From the NCBI RefSeq assembly GCF_003626645.1, contig NZ_RBAM01000002.1:682001-746000 (forward strand): a stretch of DNA of 64,000 nucleotides, given 5' to 3'. The translations under genes were made by a program, and so were the position numbers. The notes under the pieces were generated by a model. The model ran no database searches. It had not been told where the DNA came from and saw nothing but the letters and a program-made list of their open reading frames with translations. The DNA comes from Streptomyces klenkii. GTDB taxonomy: Bacteria; Actinomycetota; Actinomycetes; Streptomycetales; Streptomycetaceae. Shown here piece by piece: positions 34,996-42,287 of this stretch. Every line of letters begins with the position of its first letter. Within the stretch, counting starts at the first letter, position 1.

Positions 34996-36183
34996 ATGCG
35001 AGAGAAGCCCGTGAAGCCCCTGTCCCGCCGGACCCTGCTGCGCGCGCTGGGCGCGGGCGCCGGGGCCGCCGCACTCGCAGGCTGCGGCGTACCCGCCGCC
35101 TACGTCGAGCCGGCCGACAGGGCCGCCGAAGACCGGTCCGGCAGTGACAAGCGCCTCGTGTTCGCCAACTGGCCGCTCTACATCGACGTGGACGAGAACG
35201 ACCCGCAGAAGCGCCCCACGCTCGACGCGTTTGAGAAGCAGAGCGGCATATCGGTGAAGTACACCGAGGAGATCAACGACAACGACGAGTTCTTCGGCAA
35301 GGTCAGCCCCGCCCTGATGAACCACCAGGAGACGGGGAGGGATCTCATCGTCGTCAGCGACTGGATGGCGTCCCGCTACGTGCGCCTGGGCTGGGTCCAG
35401 GAGATGGACCGATCGCGTCAGCCGAACGTCGACCGCCACCTCGACCCGCTGCTGCGCAAGCCCTCCTTCGACCCCGGCCGGCTCCACACCGTCCCCTGGC
35501 AGTCCGGCATCACGGGCATCGCGTACAACCGCAAAAAGCTCGGCCGGGAGATCCGCCACACCTCCGACCTGTGGAAGGACGACCTGCGCGGCCGGGTCAC
35601 GCTGCTCGCCGGCCTGGACGAGGCGTACTCGCTGCTCATGCAGGGCAACGGCGCCGACGTCACCCGCTGGACCGCCGACGACTTCCACACCATGACCGAC
35701 CAACTGCGCCGCCTCGTGCGCAAGCGGCACATCCGCCGCTTCACGGGCAACGACTACATCAAGGACCTCTCGTCCGGCGACGTCCTGGCCTGCCAGGCGT
35801 ACTCCGGCGACATCATCCAGCTCCAGGCCGACAACCCCGACATCAAGTTCGTGGTCCCGGAAGAGGGCGCCGAGCTGTGGGCCGAGAGCCTCATGGTGCC
35901 CAACCTCGCCCGCCACAAGCGCAACGCCGAGGCGCTCGTCGACTACTACTACCGGCCGGAAGTCGCCGCCCAGCTTGCCGCCGCGGTCAACTACGTCTGC
36001 CCCGTGCCGGCCGCGCGCGACGTCCTCGCCTCGTCCTCGGACAAGGAAGAGGTTGAGCTCGCCGAGAACCCGCTCATCTTCCCCAGCGACGACATGCGCA
36101 AACGCCTGGCGACCGCGCGCGACATGACCGCGAGGGAGCGGCCGGTCTTCACCAAGGAGTGGAACGAGATCGTCGGCCTCTAG
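34996..36183 (+). CDS. PotD-like polyamine-binding Tat lipoprotein (first copy)
   Basis: A 395-residue solute-binding protein of the spermidine/putrescine type. The N-terminus LSRRTLLRALGAGAGAAALAGCG has a twin-arginine motif and a lipobox (LAGC), so it is exported folded and lipid-anchored. The mature part has RLVFANWPLYIDVDEN, NDNDEFFGKVSPALM, LIVVSDWMASRYVRLGW and IKFVVPEEGAELWAESL, typical of PotD. The start could also be GTG 35011. No permease gene follows, so it is an orphan binding protein or serves the PotABC system at 43.6 kb. Confidence 0.88.
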   Translation: MREKPVKPLSRRTLLRALGAGAGAAALAGCGVPAAYVEPADRAAEDRSGSDKRLVFANWPLYIDVDENDPQKRPTLDAFEKQSGISVKYTEEINDNDEFFGKVSPALMNHQETGRDLIVVSDWMASRYVRLGWVQEMDRSRQPNVDRHLDPLLRKPSFDPGRLHTVPWQSGITGIAYNRKKLGREIRHTSDLWKDDLRGRVTLLAGLDEAYSLLMQGNGADVTRWTADDFHTMTDQLRRLVRKRHIRRFTGNDYIKDLSSGDVLACQAYSGDIIQLQADNPDIKFVVPEEGAELWAESLMVPNLARHKRNAEALVDYYYRPEVAAQLAAAVNYVCPVPAARDVLASSSDKEEVELAENPLIFPSDDMRKRLATARDMTARERPVFTKEWNEIVGL

Positions 36184-36186
36184 CCC

Positions 36187-36221
36187 GCCTCATGCGGCAG
36201 CCTCCGCCGCCCGCCCCATGC
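36187..36221. repeat. Two GCCYCATGC cores in a short 3' gap
   Basis: GCCTCATGC at 36187 and GCCCCATGC at 36213, 26 bases apart, occupy the 74-base gap between two convergent genes. Confidence 0.6.
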
Positions 36222-36257
36222 ACCCCGGCACTCCAGCCCCGCCGCACTCCCCAGCCC

Positions 36258-36980
36258 TCAGCCCGGGAGCAGCGACAGCAGAGTGCCGATCCGGTTCGTG
36301 GTGATCGCATCGACGCCCGCCGCCAGCAACCGCCGCATCGTGAACCGGGTGTCCGCGGTCCAGGCCGACACCAGCAGCCCGTCGGAGTGGTTGCGGGCCA
36401 CGAGCTCGGGGCTCACCAGGCCGAAGCGGTAGTTCAGCCAGCGCGGAGCGACGGCGCTGAGCAGCGCACGGCGCGGCGGCATCAGCGTCGTCCACGTCAG
36501 AGCCGTCTCCGCGTCCGCGTCCGCGCGGCGTATCGCCAGCATCGACGCCGTGCCACCGCAGTAGTAGACGCGCTCGGTGGCCCCGCTCGCGTGCACTTCG
36601 GCGACCGCCGCCTCGGCGGCCGATGCATCCGGCAGGTCGATGAACAGCCGCTGCCCCGAGTGCCCCGCGCCGAGGTGCAGGGCCTCACGCAGGGTGGGCA
36701 CGCCGCCGCCGGTCAGCTCGCGCAGTTCGTCCGCCGAGAGCGAGTCCAGGACCCGCGTGAGGCCCCACAGGCGCTCCAGCGTCGAGTCGTGCAGCAGTAC
36801 GGGCACGCCGTCACGCGTGAGGCGGACGTCGATCTCCACCGCCCCGGCTCCGGCCTCCAGCGCCGAACGGATCGAGGGCAGGGTGTTTTCCCGGAACCGG
36901 TACGGATCGCCGCGGTGGGCGACAGCGGTCACGGCGCGGGCTTCCACAGCGGGGGAGTTCGGGCTGGACATGCTGCTCAT
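36258..36980 (-). CDS. Glycerophosphodiester phosphodiesterase
   Basis: A 240-residue cytoplasmic GDPD-family enzyme that cleaves glycerophosphodiesters to glycerol 3-phosphate and an alcohol. The catalytic and metal motif is AHRGDPYRFRENTLPSIRSALEAGAGAVEIDVRLTRDGVPVLLHDSTLERL, and the barrel closes with LVSAWTADTRFTMRRLLAAGVDAITTNRIG. There is no signal peptide. The ATG lies 27 bases after the adenosine-deaminase-like gene stop on the same strand, so the two are probably cotranscribed. Confidence 0.92.
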   Translation of the reverse strand: MSSMSSPNSPAVEARAVTAVAHRGDPYRFRENTLPSIRSALEAGAGAVEIDVRLTRDGVPVLLHDSTLERLWGLTRVLDSLSADELRELTGGGVPTLREALHLGAGHSGQRLFIDLPDASAAEAAVAEVHASGATERVYYCGGTASMLAIRRADADAETALTWTTLMPPRRALLSAVAPRWLNYRFGLVSPELVARNHSDGLLVSAWTADTRFTMRRLLAAGVDAITTNRIGTLLSLLPG

Positions 36981-37007
36981 TGTCGCCGCGGAGTGCGCCT
37001 GAGGCCG

Positions 37008-38030
37008 TCAGCCCCGCCAGGCTGCGGTGTACGCGTCGATCTCGGCCCGGAGCGCCGCCTTGCCCGCCGTGTCCATGAACGAAGCCTCAACGGCGTTCTT
37101 GGCGAGACCGGCGACGCCGGCCGCGTCGAGCTCCAGGAGGCGGGCGGCGACCCCGTACTCGCGGTTGAGGTCGGTACCGAACATGGGCGGGTCGTCGCTG
37201 TTGACCGTCACCAGGACGCCGGCGGCCACCATCTCCTTGATGGGGTGCTGCTCCAGGTCGGTCACGGCGCGGGTGGCGAGGTTGGACGTCGGGCAGACCT
37301 CCAGCGGGATGCGGTGCTCGGCCAGGTGGGCCAGCAGGTCCGGGTCCTGAGGGGCGCTGGTGCCGTGCCCGATGCGCTCGGCGCGCAGGTCGACCAGGGC
37401 GTCCCAGATGGTCTGCGGGCCCGTCGTCTCACCGGCATGGGGCACGCTGTGCAGCCCCGCGGCGATGGCCCGGTCGAAGTACGGCTTGAACTGCGGCCTG
37501 GGCACTCCGATCTCCGGCCCGCCCAGCCCGAAGGAGACGAGCCCCTCGGGCTTGAGCTCACAGGCGATCCGCGCGGTCTCCTCCGCAGCTTCCAGCCCCG
37601 CCTCGCCGGGGATGTCGAAGCACCAGCGCAGCGCCACGCCCAGCTCCGTCTCGGCCGCCTTGCGGGCGTCCTCGATGGCCTCCACGAAGGCGGCGTCGGG
37701 AATGCCGCGCCGGGTCGAGCTGAAGGGGGTGACGGTCAGTTCGGCGTAGCGGATGTTCTGCCGCGCCATGTCACGCGCGACCTCGTACGTCAGTAGCCGC
37801 ACGTCCTCCGCGTCGCGGATCAGGTCGACCACAGAGAGGTAGACCTCGATGAAGTGCGCGAAGTCGCGGAAGGTGAAGAAGTCGGCCAGCGCCTCGGGGT
37901 CCGTCGGGACGGGCGAGTCCGGGTGGCGGGCGGCCAGTTCGGCGACGATGCGGGGGGATGCCGACCCGACGTGGTGCACATGGAGCTCCGCTTTCGGGAG
38001 CCCTGCGATGAACGAGTCGAGTACGGACAT
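37008..38030 (-). CDS. Adenosine deaminase family enzyme, probable aminodeoxyfutalosine deaminase
   Basis: A 340-residue TIM-barrel metal-dependent deaminase. Zinc ligands: HxH in LPKAELHVHHVGSASPRIV, His in SVPHAGETTGPQTIW, and the pairs ERIGHG and TVNSDDPPMFGTDLNREY. Classical adenosine deaminases have HVHLDGS where this has HVHHVGS. From family knowledge, Streptomyces proteins of this locus deaminate 6-amino-6-deoxyfutalosine in menaquinone synthesis; that assignment is recalled, not proven here. ATG at 38030 has GGAGG 5 bases upstream. Confidence 0.85.
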   Translation of the reverse strand: MSVLDSFIAGLPKAELHVHHVGSASPRIVAELAARHPDSPVPTDPEALADFFTFRDFAHFIEVYLSVVDLIRDAEDVRLLTYEVARDMARQNIRYAELTVTPFSSTRRGIPDAAFVEAIEDARKAAETELGVALRWCFDIPGEAGLEAAEETARIACELKPEGLVSFGLGGPEIGVPRPQFKPYFDRAIAAGLHSVPHAGETTGPQTIWDALVDLRAERIGHGTSAPQDPDLLAHLAEHRIPLEVCPTSNLATRAVTDLEQHPIKEMVAAGVLVTVNSDDPPMFGTDLNREYGVAARLLELDAAGVAGLAKNAVEASFMDTAGKAALRAEIDAYTAAWRG

Positions 38031-38149
38031 GCGTGCCTCCATGGCGCGGTCGGCTGGAGCCGGTCGACGGGTGCCGTTCATCGTATGCGGGACGTGCGCG
38101 ACCGTTGTCCTCAGGCCTTAGCATGACGGAGTATCGACTGGGGAGGGCT

Positions 38150-38986
38150 ATGTCCGACAAGGCCACCGGGGCCGACGAGCAGCCGGAGCCGCGGGACTCC
38201 GATCCCTGGGCTCCGCCGCCGCGGATACCCCTCGACAAGCCTGATGCGCAGCCGGCCCCCGGGCGGCACGCAGGTGTCGCTCCGGTGCCCCATGCCGCCG
38301 GACCGCTGCCGCCTCATGCAGCGCCCGTGCCTCATGCCGTCGTCCCGCCTCATGCGGACCGGGTCGGGCCCCATGCGGCCCCGGTGCCACCCTCCGCTCC
38401 GGCCCCGGGCACCGTCCCGCCCGTGCCCCTCGCACCGACCGGCCCCGGCACCCCCAGTGCGTACCAGGGCAACCCGTACGACCAGACGCTCTACGGACCG
38501 CCCGGTCTCCCCTCCGCACCCCCCGGCCCGGCCCCCTACGGCATGCAGCCGCAGCCGTACGGCCAGGGCCCGTACGGCCAGGGTGCGTATCAGCCGGGCT
38601 CGTACGGCTATCCGGTCGCCCCGTTCTACGTGCCGCCCGTGCCCAGCAACGGCATGGGGCTGGCGGCCCTCGTACTCGGCATCGTCGGCACCGTGCTCGC
38701 CCCCACGGTCGTCCTGGGGGCGGTGCTCGGCGTCCTGGCGATCGTCTTCGGCGCGGTGGGCCGAGTCAAGGCGCGCAAGGGAGAGGCCACGAACCCCGGG
38801 CAGGCGCTCGCCGGCCTGATCCTCGGGGGCGTGGGGCTCATCGCCACCGTCCTGATGGTCATCGTGTACATCAACATCGATGTCGACGACAGCGACGGTC
38901 CGGCGCCCGAGGACGACCCCGAGGGGACCTATGGGGCCTACCTGTCGGCGCCGGTGCTGATCGTGGACCGCCCGGCCAGCCGCTGA
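38150..38986 (+). CDS. DUF4190 membrane protein with repeat-encoded Pro-His-Ala region
   Basis: A 278-residue protein with three parts. The long Pro/Gly/Tyr-rich cytoplasmic N-terminus includes, at about residues 46-76, five PHA motifs encoded by five exact GCCYCATGC cores. A DUF4190 domain has two membrane helices (GLAALVLGIVGTVLAPTVVLGAVLGVLAIVFGAVGRVKARKGEATN and ALAGLILGGVGLIATVLMVIVYI). A short acidic C-terminal tail follows. ATG at 38150 has GGGAGGG upstream; ATG 38123 is an alternative. The 3' end overlaps the convergent NADAR gene by 49 bases. Function unknown. Confidence 0.82.
   Translation: MSDKATGADEQPEPRDSDPWAPPPRIPLDKPDAQPAPGRHAGVAPVPHAAGPLPPHAAPVPHAVVPPHADRVGPHAAPVPPSAPAPGTVPPVPLAPTGPGTPSAYQGNPYDQTLYGPPGLPSAPPGPAPYGMQPQPYGQGPYGQGAYQPGSYGYPVAPFYVPPVPSNGMGLAALVLGIVGTVLAPTVVLGAVLGVLAIVFGAVGRVKARKGEATNPGQALAGLILGGVGLIATVLMVIVYINIDVDDSDGPAPEDDPEGTYGAYLSAPVLIVDRPASR
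38287..38376 (+). repeat. Five in-frame GCCYCATGC cores within the DUF4190 gene
   Basis: Exact cores start at 38287, 38311, 38329, 38347 and 38368. The spacings 24, 18, 18 and 21 are all multiples of three, so each core is read as Pro-His-Ala. The codons used are CCC or CCT for Pro and CAT for His, unusual for this genome. Confidence 0.85.
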
Positions 38987-39603
38987 CGCGCCTCCATCAG
39001 CGCGAAGCCCAGGAGGTTGTCGCCCTGCCAGCGGGCCGGGTCCGCGGCCCGCTCGTCGTCCGTGGCGAGGCCGATGCCCCAGACCCGGTCGAGCGGGCTG
39101 GCCTCCACCAGCACCCGGTTCCCGGTGCCCAGCAGGTAGTCGCTCAGCGCGGCGTCCTGCGCGAACTTGTGCACGCTGCCCTCCACCACCAGCCCGAAGC
39201 GGTGGCGCCGCCACGTCTCCTCGTCGAAACCGCGCACCTTGCGCCCCGCATCCTTCGCCTGCTTCGGGTGCGAGGCCGCGATCGCCTCGGCTGCCGCCTC
39301 CGCGTCGCCGAAGAGCCGTGCCTTGCCGGCCATCATCCAGTGTTCGGCGGTGGCGTAGACGGTGCCGTCCACCGTGAACGGCGAAGGCCACCACTGGCTG
39401 AAGCAGCTCGCGCCTATGCGCCCATCACGCAGCGGCTGGTGCCCCCAGAAGTAGACGTACTTGAAGCGCTCCCCGCGGGCGACAGCCGCCGTCAGTTCCG
39501 CCACCGAGCGCGGCCCGTCCGCCTGCCGCCCCTCCTGCTGCCCCGCATGCCGCTCCATGCGCTCGTCTCCCCGCAGGTCCCCGTTGATCTTCATGTCTGT
39601 CAT
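38938..39603 (-). CDS. NADAR domain protein (YbiA-like N-glycosidase fold)
   Basis: A 221-residue protein with the NADAR domain in the C-terminal two-thirds: YVYFWGHQPLRDGRIGASCFSQWWPSPFTVDGTVYATAEHWMMAGKARLFGD, then KVRGFDEETWRRHRFGLVVEGSVHKFAQD and LVEASPLDRVWGIGLATDD. NADAR proteins are N-glycosidases; E. coli YbiA acts on riboflavin intermediates and others remove ADP-ribose from guanine. Which applies here is unclear. Start ATG at 39603 follows GGAGG with a 7-base gap. Confidence 0.88.
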   Translation of the reverse strand: MTDMKINGDLRGDERMERHAGQQEGRQADGPRSVAELTAAVARGERFKYVYFWGHQPLRDGRIGASCFSQWWPSPFTVDGTVYATAEHWMMAGKARLFGDAEAAAEAIAASHPKQAKDAGRKVRGFDEETWRRHRFGLVVEGSVHKFAQDAALSDYLLGTGNRVLVEASPLDRVWGIGLATDDERAADPARWQGDNLLGFALMEARQRLAGRSTISTGADR

Positions 39604-39697
39604 TGTGCGTCCTCCGCGGGCACCTGAACTCGGCTGACCGTGCCCGACCGTTCCCCATAGCATTGCCGGACGCAGTTCAACGGAGGGGACATTTTTC

Positions 39698-40201
39698 ATG
39701 TCTGACTACAACCAGAATCCCTATGGAGCGCCGCAGCAGGTGCCCCAGCAGCCCCCGGTGCCGCCCCAGCAGCCCGGCTACGGCTACCCGAACCAGGCGG
39801 CGCAGAGCGGCTATCCCGGTCAGAGCGGCTACCCCGCACAGGCGCCGAACGCCTACCCGGCGCAGAGCAGCTACCCCTCCGCACCGCCCGCCCAGGCCTA
39901 CCCCGCAGGCGGCTACGCGGGCCCCATGCAGCCCAGCAACGGCATGGGTACCGCCGGCCTCGTCTGCGGCATCATCGGCGCCGTATGCAGCCTCCTGGTC
40001 TTCCTGTGGTTCTTCGGCCTGATCCTCGGCATCCTCGGCATCATCTTCGGCGCCGTCGGCCGCTCCAAGGTCACGAAGGGCGAGGCGAACAACCGGAGCG
40101 CCGCGACCACCGGCATCGTCCTCGGCATCGTGGCCCTGGTGCTCCCCGTGCTGTGGTTCGCCTTCTTCGCGAGCCTGCTCGGCCTCGGCGCCGGGCTGTA
40201 G
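39698..40201 (+). CDS. DUF4190 membrane protein, second copy
   Basis: A 167-residue protein with the same plan as the one at 38150 but without the Pro-His-Ala tract. It has a Pro/Gln/Tyr-rich N-terminus with GYP repeats (SGYPGQSGYPAQ), then PSNGMGTAGLVCGIIGAVCSLLVFLWFFGLILGILGIIFGAVGRSKVTKGEANN and a second helix (TGIVLGIVALVLPVLWFAFFASLLGL). It shows what the family looks like without the repeat insertion. ATG at 39698. Confidence 0.85.
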   Translation: MSDYNQNPYGAPQQVPQQPPVPPQQPGYGYPNQAAQSGYPGQSGYPAQAPNAYPAQSSYPSAPPAQAYPAGGYAGPMQPSNGMGTAGLVCGIIGAVCSLLVFLWFFGLILGILGIIFGAVGRSKVTKGEANNRSAATTGIVLGIVALVLPVLWFAFFASLLGLGAGL

Positions 40202-40222
40202 CCGGATCCCACCTGCTGCACC

Positions 40223-40258
40223 GATTCCGTCGCAGGGCCTCGTAACTGCGACGGAATC
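40223..40258. promoter_or_regulatory. Perfect 13-bp inverted repeat operator
   Basis: GATTCCGTCGCAG (40223-40235) and CTGCGACGGAATC (40246-40258) are exact inverted repeats with a 10-base spacer, about one helical turn. The right arm abuts the -35 box at 40261. This is a strong candidate regulator site for the aldehyde dehydrogenase gene that follows. Confidence 0.75.
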
Positions 40259-40290
40259 CCTTGTTGGTCGACGTCTCCTCTGTCAGGATC
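40251..40290 (+). promoter_or_regulatory. Promoter block shared with the PotD-PotABC unit
   Basis: ACGGAATCCC is followed by -35 TTGTTG (40261-40266) and -10 CAGGAT (40284-40289), with a 17-base spacer. The same 40-base layout is at 42207-42246, including TCCTCTGYCAGGATC. Transcription would begin near 40296, about 54 bases before the ATG at 40350. Confidence 0.7.
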
Positions 40291-40349
40291 GGCCTCGATG
40301 CCCCTGTGCTGTACAGCGCGCAGGGACGCAGTCGGCGGAGGAGTGTGCG

Positions 40350-41873
40350 ATGGGCGCGACGGATCAGCGGTTCGATGCGGCGGAGCGGTTCGCCGGCGGT
40401 GCGCAGTACATCGCGGGGCGGCTGCGCCCGGGCACCTCGGGCCGTACGCACGCGGTCGTGAACCCCGCCACCGGCGAAGAACTGCTCCGGTACGAGCTGG
40501 CCGGCGCGGAGGACGTGGATGCCGCCGTCGCGGCCGCTGAAGCCGCTTTTCCCGCATGGGGCGGGGCAACGCCCGGGGAGCGCTCCGACGCGCTGCACCG
40601 CTTCGCGGGCGTGCTCGCCCGGCGGGCGGCGGAGTTCGCACGTGCGGAGTCCGCGCAATGCGGCAAGCCGATCCGCCTCACCACCGAGTTCGACGTCCCG
40701 GGGACCGTGGACAACACGGCCTTCTTCGCGGGCGCCGCGCGCCATCTGGAAGGCCGCTCCGCCGGCGAGTACAGCGCTGACCACACCTCCTACGTACGCC
40801 GCGAGCCCATCGGCGTCGTGGGCTCCGTCGCACCGTGGAACTATCCCCTCCAGATGGCCGCCTGGAAGGTCCTGCCTGCCGTCGCGGCCGGCAACACCGT
40901 CGTGCTCAAGCCGGCCGAGCTGACGCCCCTGACATCGTTGATGTTCGCCCAGGCGGCCACCGAGGCCGGCATCCCCGACGGTGTCGTGAACGTCGTCAGC
41001 GGAGCCGGCGCGGAAGCGGGGGAGCGCCTCGTGGGCCATCCGGCCGTCGCTATGACGTCGTTCACCGGCTCCACGGTGGTCGGCAGGCGGGTCGCCGAAA
41101 TCGCGACCAGGACGGTCAAGCGGCTCCACCTCGAACTCGGCGGCAAGGCCCCGTTTGTCGTCTTCGACGACGCAAACCTCGAAGCCGCGGTGCACGGGGC
41201 GGTCGCCGGAGCCCTCATCAACAGCGGCCAGGACTGCACCGCGGCCACCCGCGCCTACGTGCAGCGCCCCCTGTACGAGGCGTTCGTCTCAGGGGTCGCC
41301 GACCTGATGGCGTCCGTCCGCCTCGGCGACCCCTTCGACCCCGCCACGGACCTGGGTCCGCTCGTCTCGCACGTCCAGCGCGACCGCGTCGCCGGATTCG
41401 TGGAGCGGGCGCGTACGTATGCCGCTGTCGTCACCGGCGGCGCGACGCCCGCGGGGGAGCTGGCCAAGGGCGCCTACTACCTCCCCACGCTCATCACAGG
41501 CGCACCCCAGAACAGCGAGATCGTCCAGGACGAGGTGTTCGGCCCCGTGCTCGTCGTGCTGCCCTTCGACAGCGACGACGAGGGCATCGCCCTCGCCAAC
41601 GACACGCCGTACGGGCTGGCAGCGTCCGCATGGAGCCGCGACGTCTACCGCACGGGGCGGGCCACCAGGGAGATCAAGGCGGGCTGCGTATGGGTCAACG
41701 ACCACATCCCGATCATCAGTGAGATGCCCCACGGCGGGTACCGGGCGTCGGGCTACGGAAAGGACATGTCCGCCTATTCGTTCGATGAATACACCCAGAT
41801 CAAGCACGTCATGTCCGACAACACTGCCGTCGCCCGGAAGGCGTGGCACCGAACCGTGTTCTCGCTGGACTGA
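40350..41873 (+). CDS. Gamma-aminobutyraldehyde-type dehydrogenase (second copy)
   Basis: A 507-residue aldehyde dehydrogenase with catalytic Glu in LELGGKAPFVVF, Cys in NSGQDCTAATRAY and Asn in APWNYPLQMAAWKVLPAVAAGNTVVLKP. The sequence is clearly related to the enzyme at 33121 (same GQDCTAATR motif and ending with SAYSFDEYTQIKHVM). It probably oxidises 4-aminobutanal or its gamma-glutamyl form. It is followed by the PotD-PotABC-PuuB genes under a matching promoter. ATG at 40350 follows GGAGGAG. Confidence 0.92.
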   Translation: MGATDQRFDAAERFAGGAQYIAGRLRPGTSGRTHAVVNPATGEELLRYELAGAEDVDAAVAAAEAAFPAWGGATPGERSDALHRFAGVLARRAAEFARAESAQCGKPIRLTTEFDVPGTVDNTAFFAGAARHLEGRSAGEYSADHTSYVRREPIGVVGSVAPWNYPLQMAAWKVLPAVAAGNTVVLKPAELTPLTSLMFAQAATEAGIPDGVVNVVSGAGAEAGERLVGHPAVAMTSFTGSTVVGRRVAEIATRTVKRLHLELGGKAPFVVFDDANLEAAVHGAVAGALINSGQDCTAATRAYVQRPLYEAFVSGVADLMASVRLGDPFDPATDLGPLVSHVQRDRVAGFVERARTYAAVVTGGATPAGELAKGAYYLPTLITGAPQNSEIVQDEVFGPVLVVLPFDSDDEGIALANDTPYGLAASAWSRDVYRTGRATREIKAGCVWVNDHIPIISEMPHGGYRASGYGKDMSAYSFDEYTQIKHVMSDNTAVARKAWHRTVFSLD

Positions 41874-42206
41874 CACGTCATTCCTCATGCTGGTCGACGG
41901 AATCCCGGTTCGGCCGGTCCTCGATCGAATGTGTCCCGGTCGGCCCGGATGCCGAACGGGCGAATGCGGGCCGACATCAGGGCTGCCATGTTCACGGGCC
42001 TTTCTCTCGCGGGTCTTTCCGTAATAGACCCCGGCCCGGCACTCGCAGCCGCCGGTCTCCCGCATTGCCACGGTCCGGCAATCGGCGCGTAAGCCTGCCC
42101 TGAAATTGCCCCCGTTCCGTGCCGTGAGTGGAATTTGTGCTGCCCACTCGCTTTCCCCTGCTCGGACGCATGGGGAGCGCAGGTCCCGCGTAATCAAAAG
42201 GAAACA
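41874..42206. other. Gene-less stretch with a third ACGGAATCCC copy
   Basis: About 330 bases with lower GC than the genes around them and no convincing gene. ACGGAATCCC at 41897-41906 repeats the operator/promoter element of 40251 and 42207, followed by GGTTCGG in place of TTGTTCGG. A short frame from 41887 (MLVDGIPVRPVLDRMCPG) has no recognisable domain. It may be a decayed promoter copy or the remains of a deleted gene. Confidence 0.4.
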
Positions 42207-42246
42207 ACGGAATCCCTTGTTCGGTTCCGTTTCCTCTGCCAGGATC
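42206..42246 (+). promoter_or_regulatory. Promoter/operator of the PotD-PotABC-PuuB unit
   Basis: ACGGAATCCC, -35 TTGTTC (42217-42222), 17-base spacer and -10 CAGGAT (42240-42245) repeat the block at 40251-40290 with the same spacing. Here the inverted repeat is AACGGAA (42206-42212) with TTCCGTT (42225-42231), overlapping the -35 to -10 region, where a bound repressor would block polymerase. Confidence 0.7.
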
Positions 42247-42287
42247 CACGCTCAAAGTCCGTCGGAGCTACGGAAAGGGCACCCCGC

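Noticed and set aside
40846..41722. Open frames overlapping the aldehyde dehydrogenase and other strong genes
   Set aside because: They are alternative-frame translations of GC-rich DNA, with Arg/Pro/Ala-dominated content and no domains; the true genes have catalytic motifs and normal codon bias.
41887..42024. Small gene in the 41.9 kb gap
   Set aside because: The frame has no recognisable domain or ribosome site and Cys/Arg/Pro-rich content; the stretch looks non-coding.
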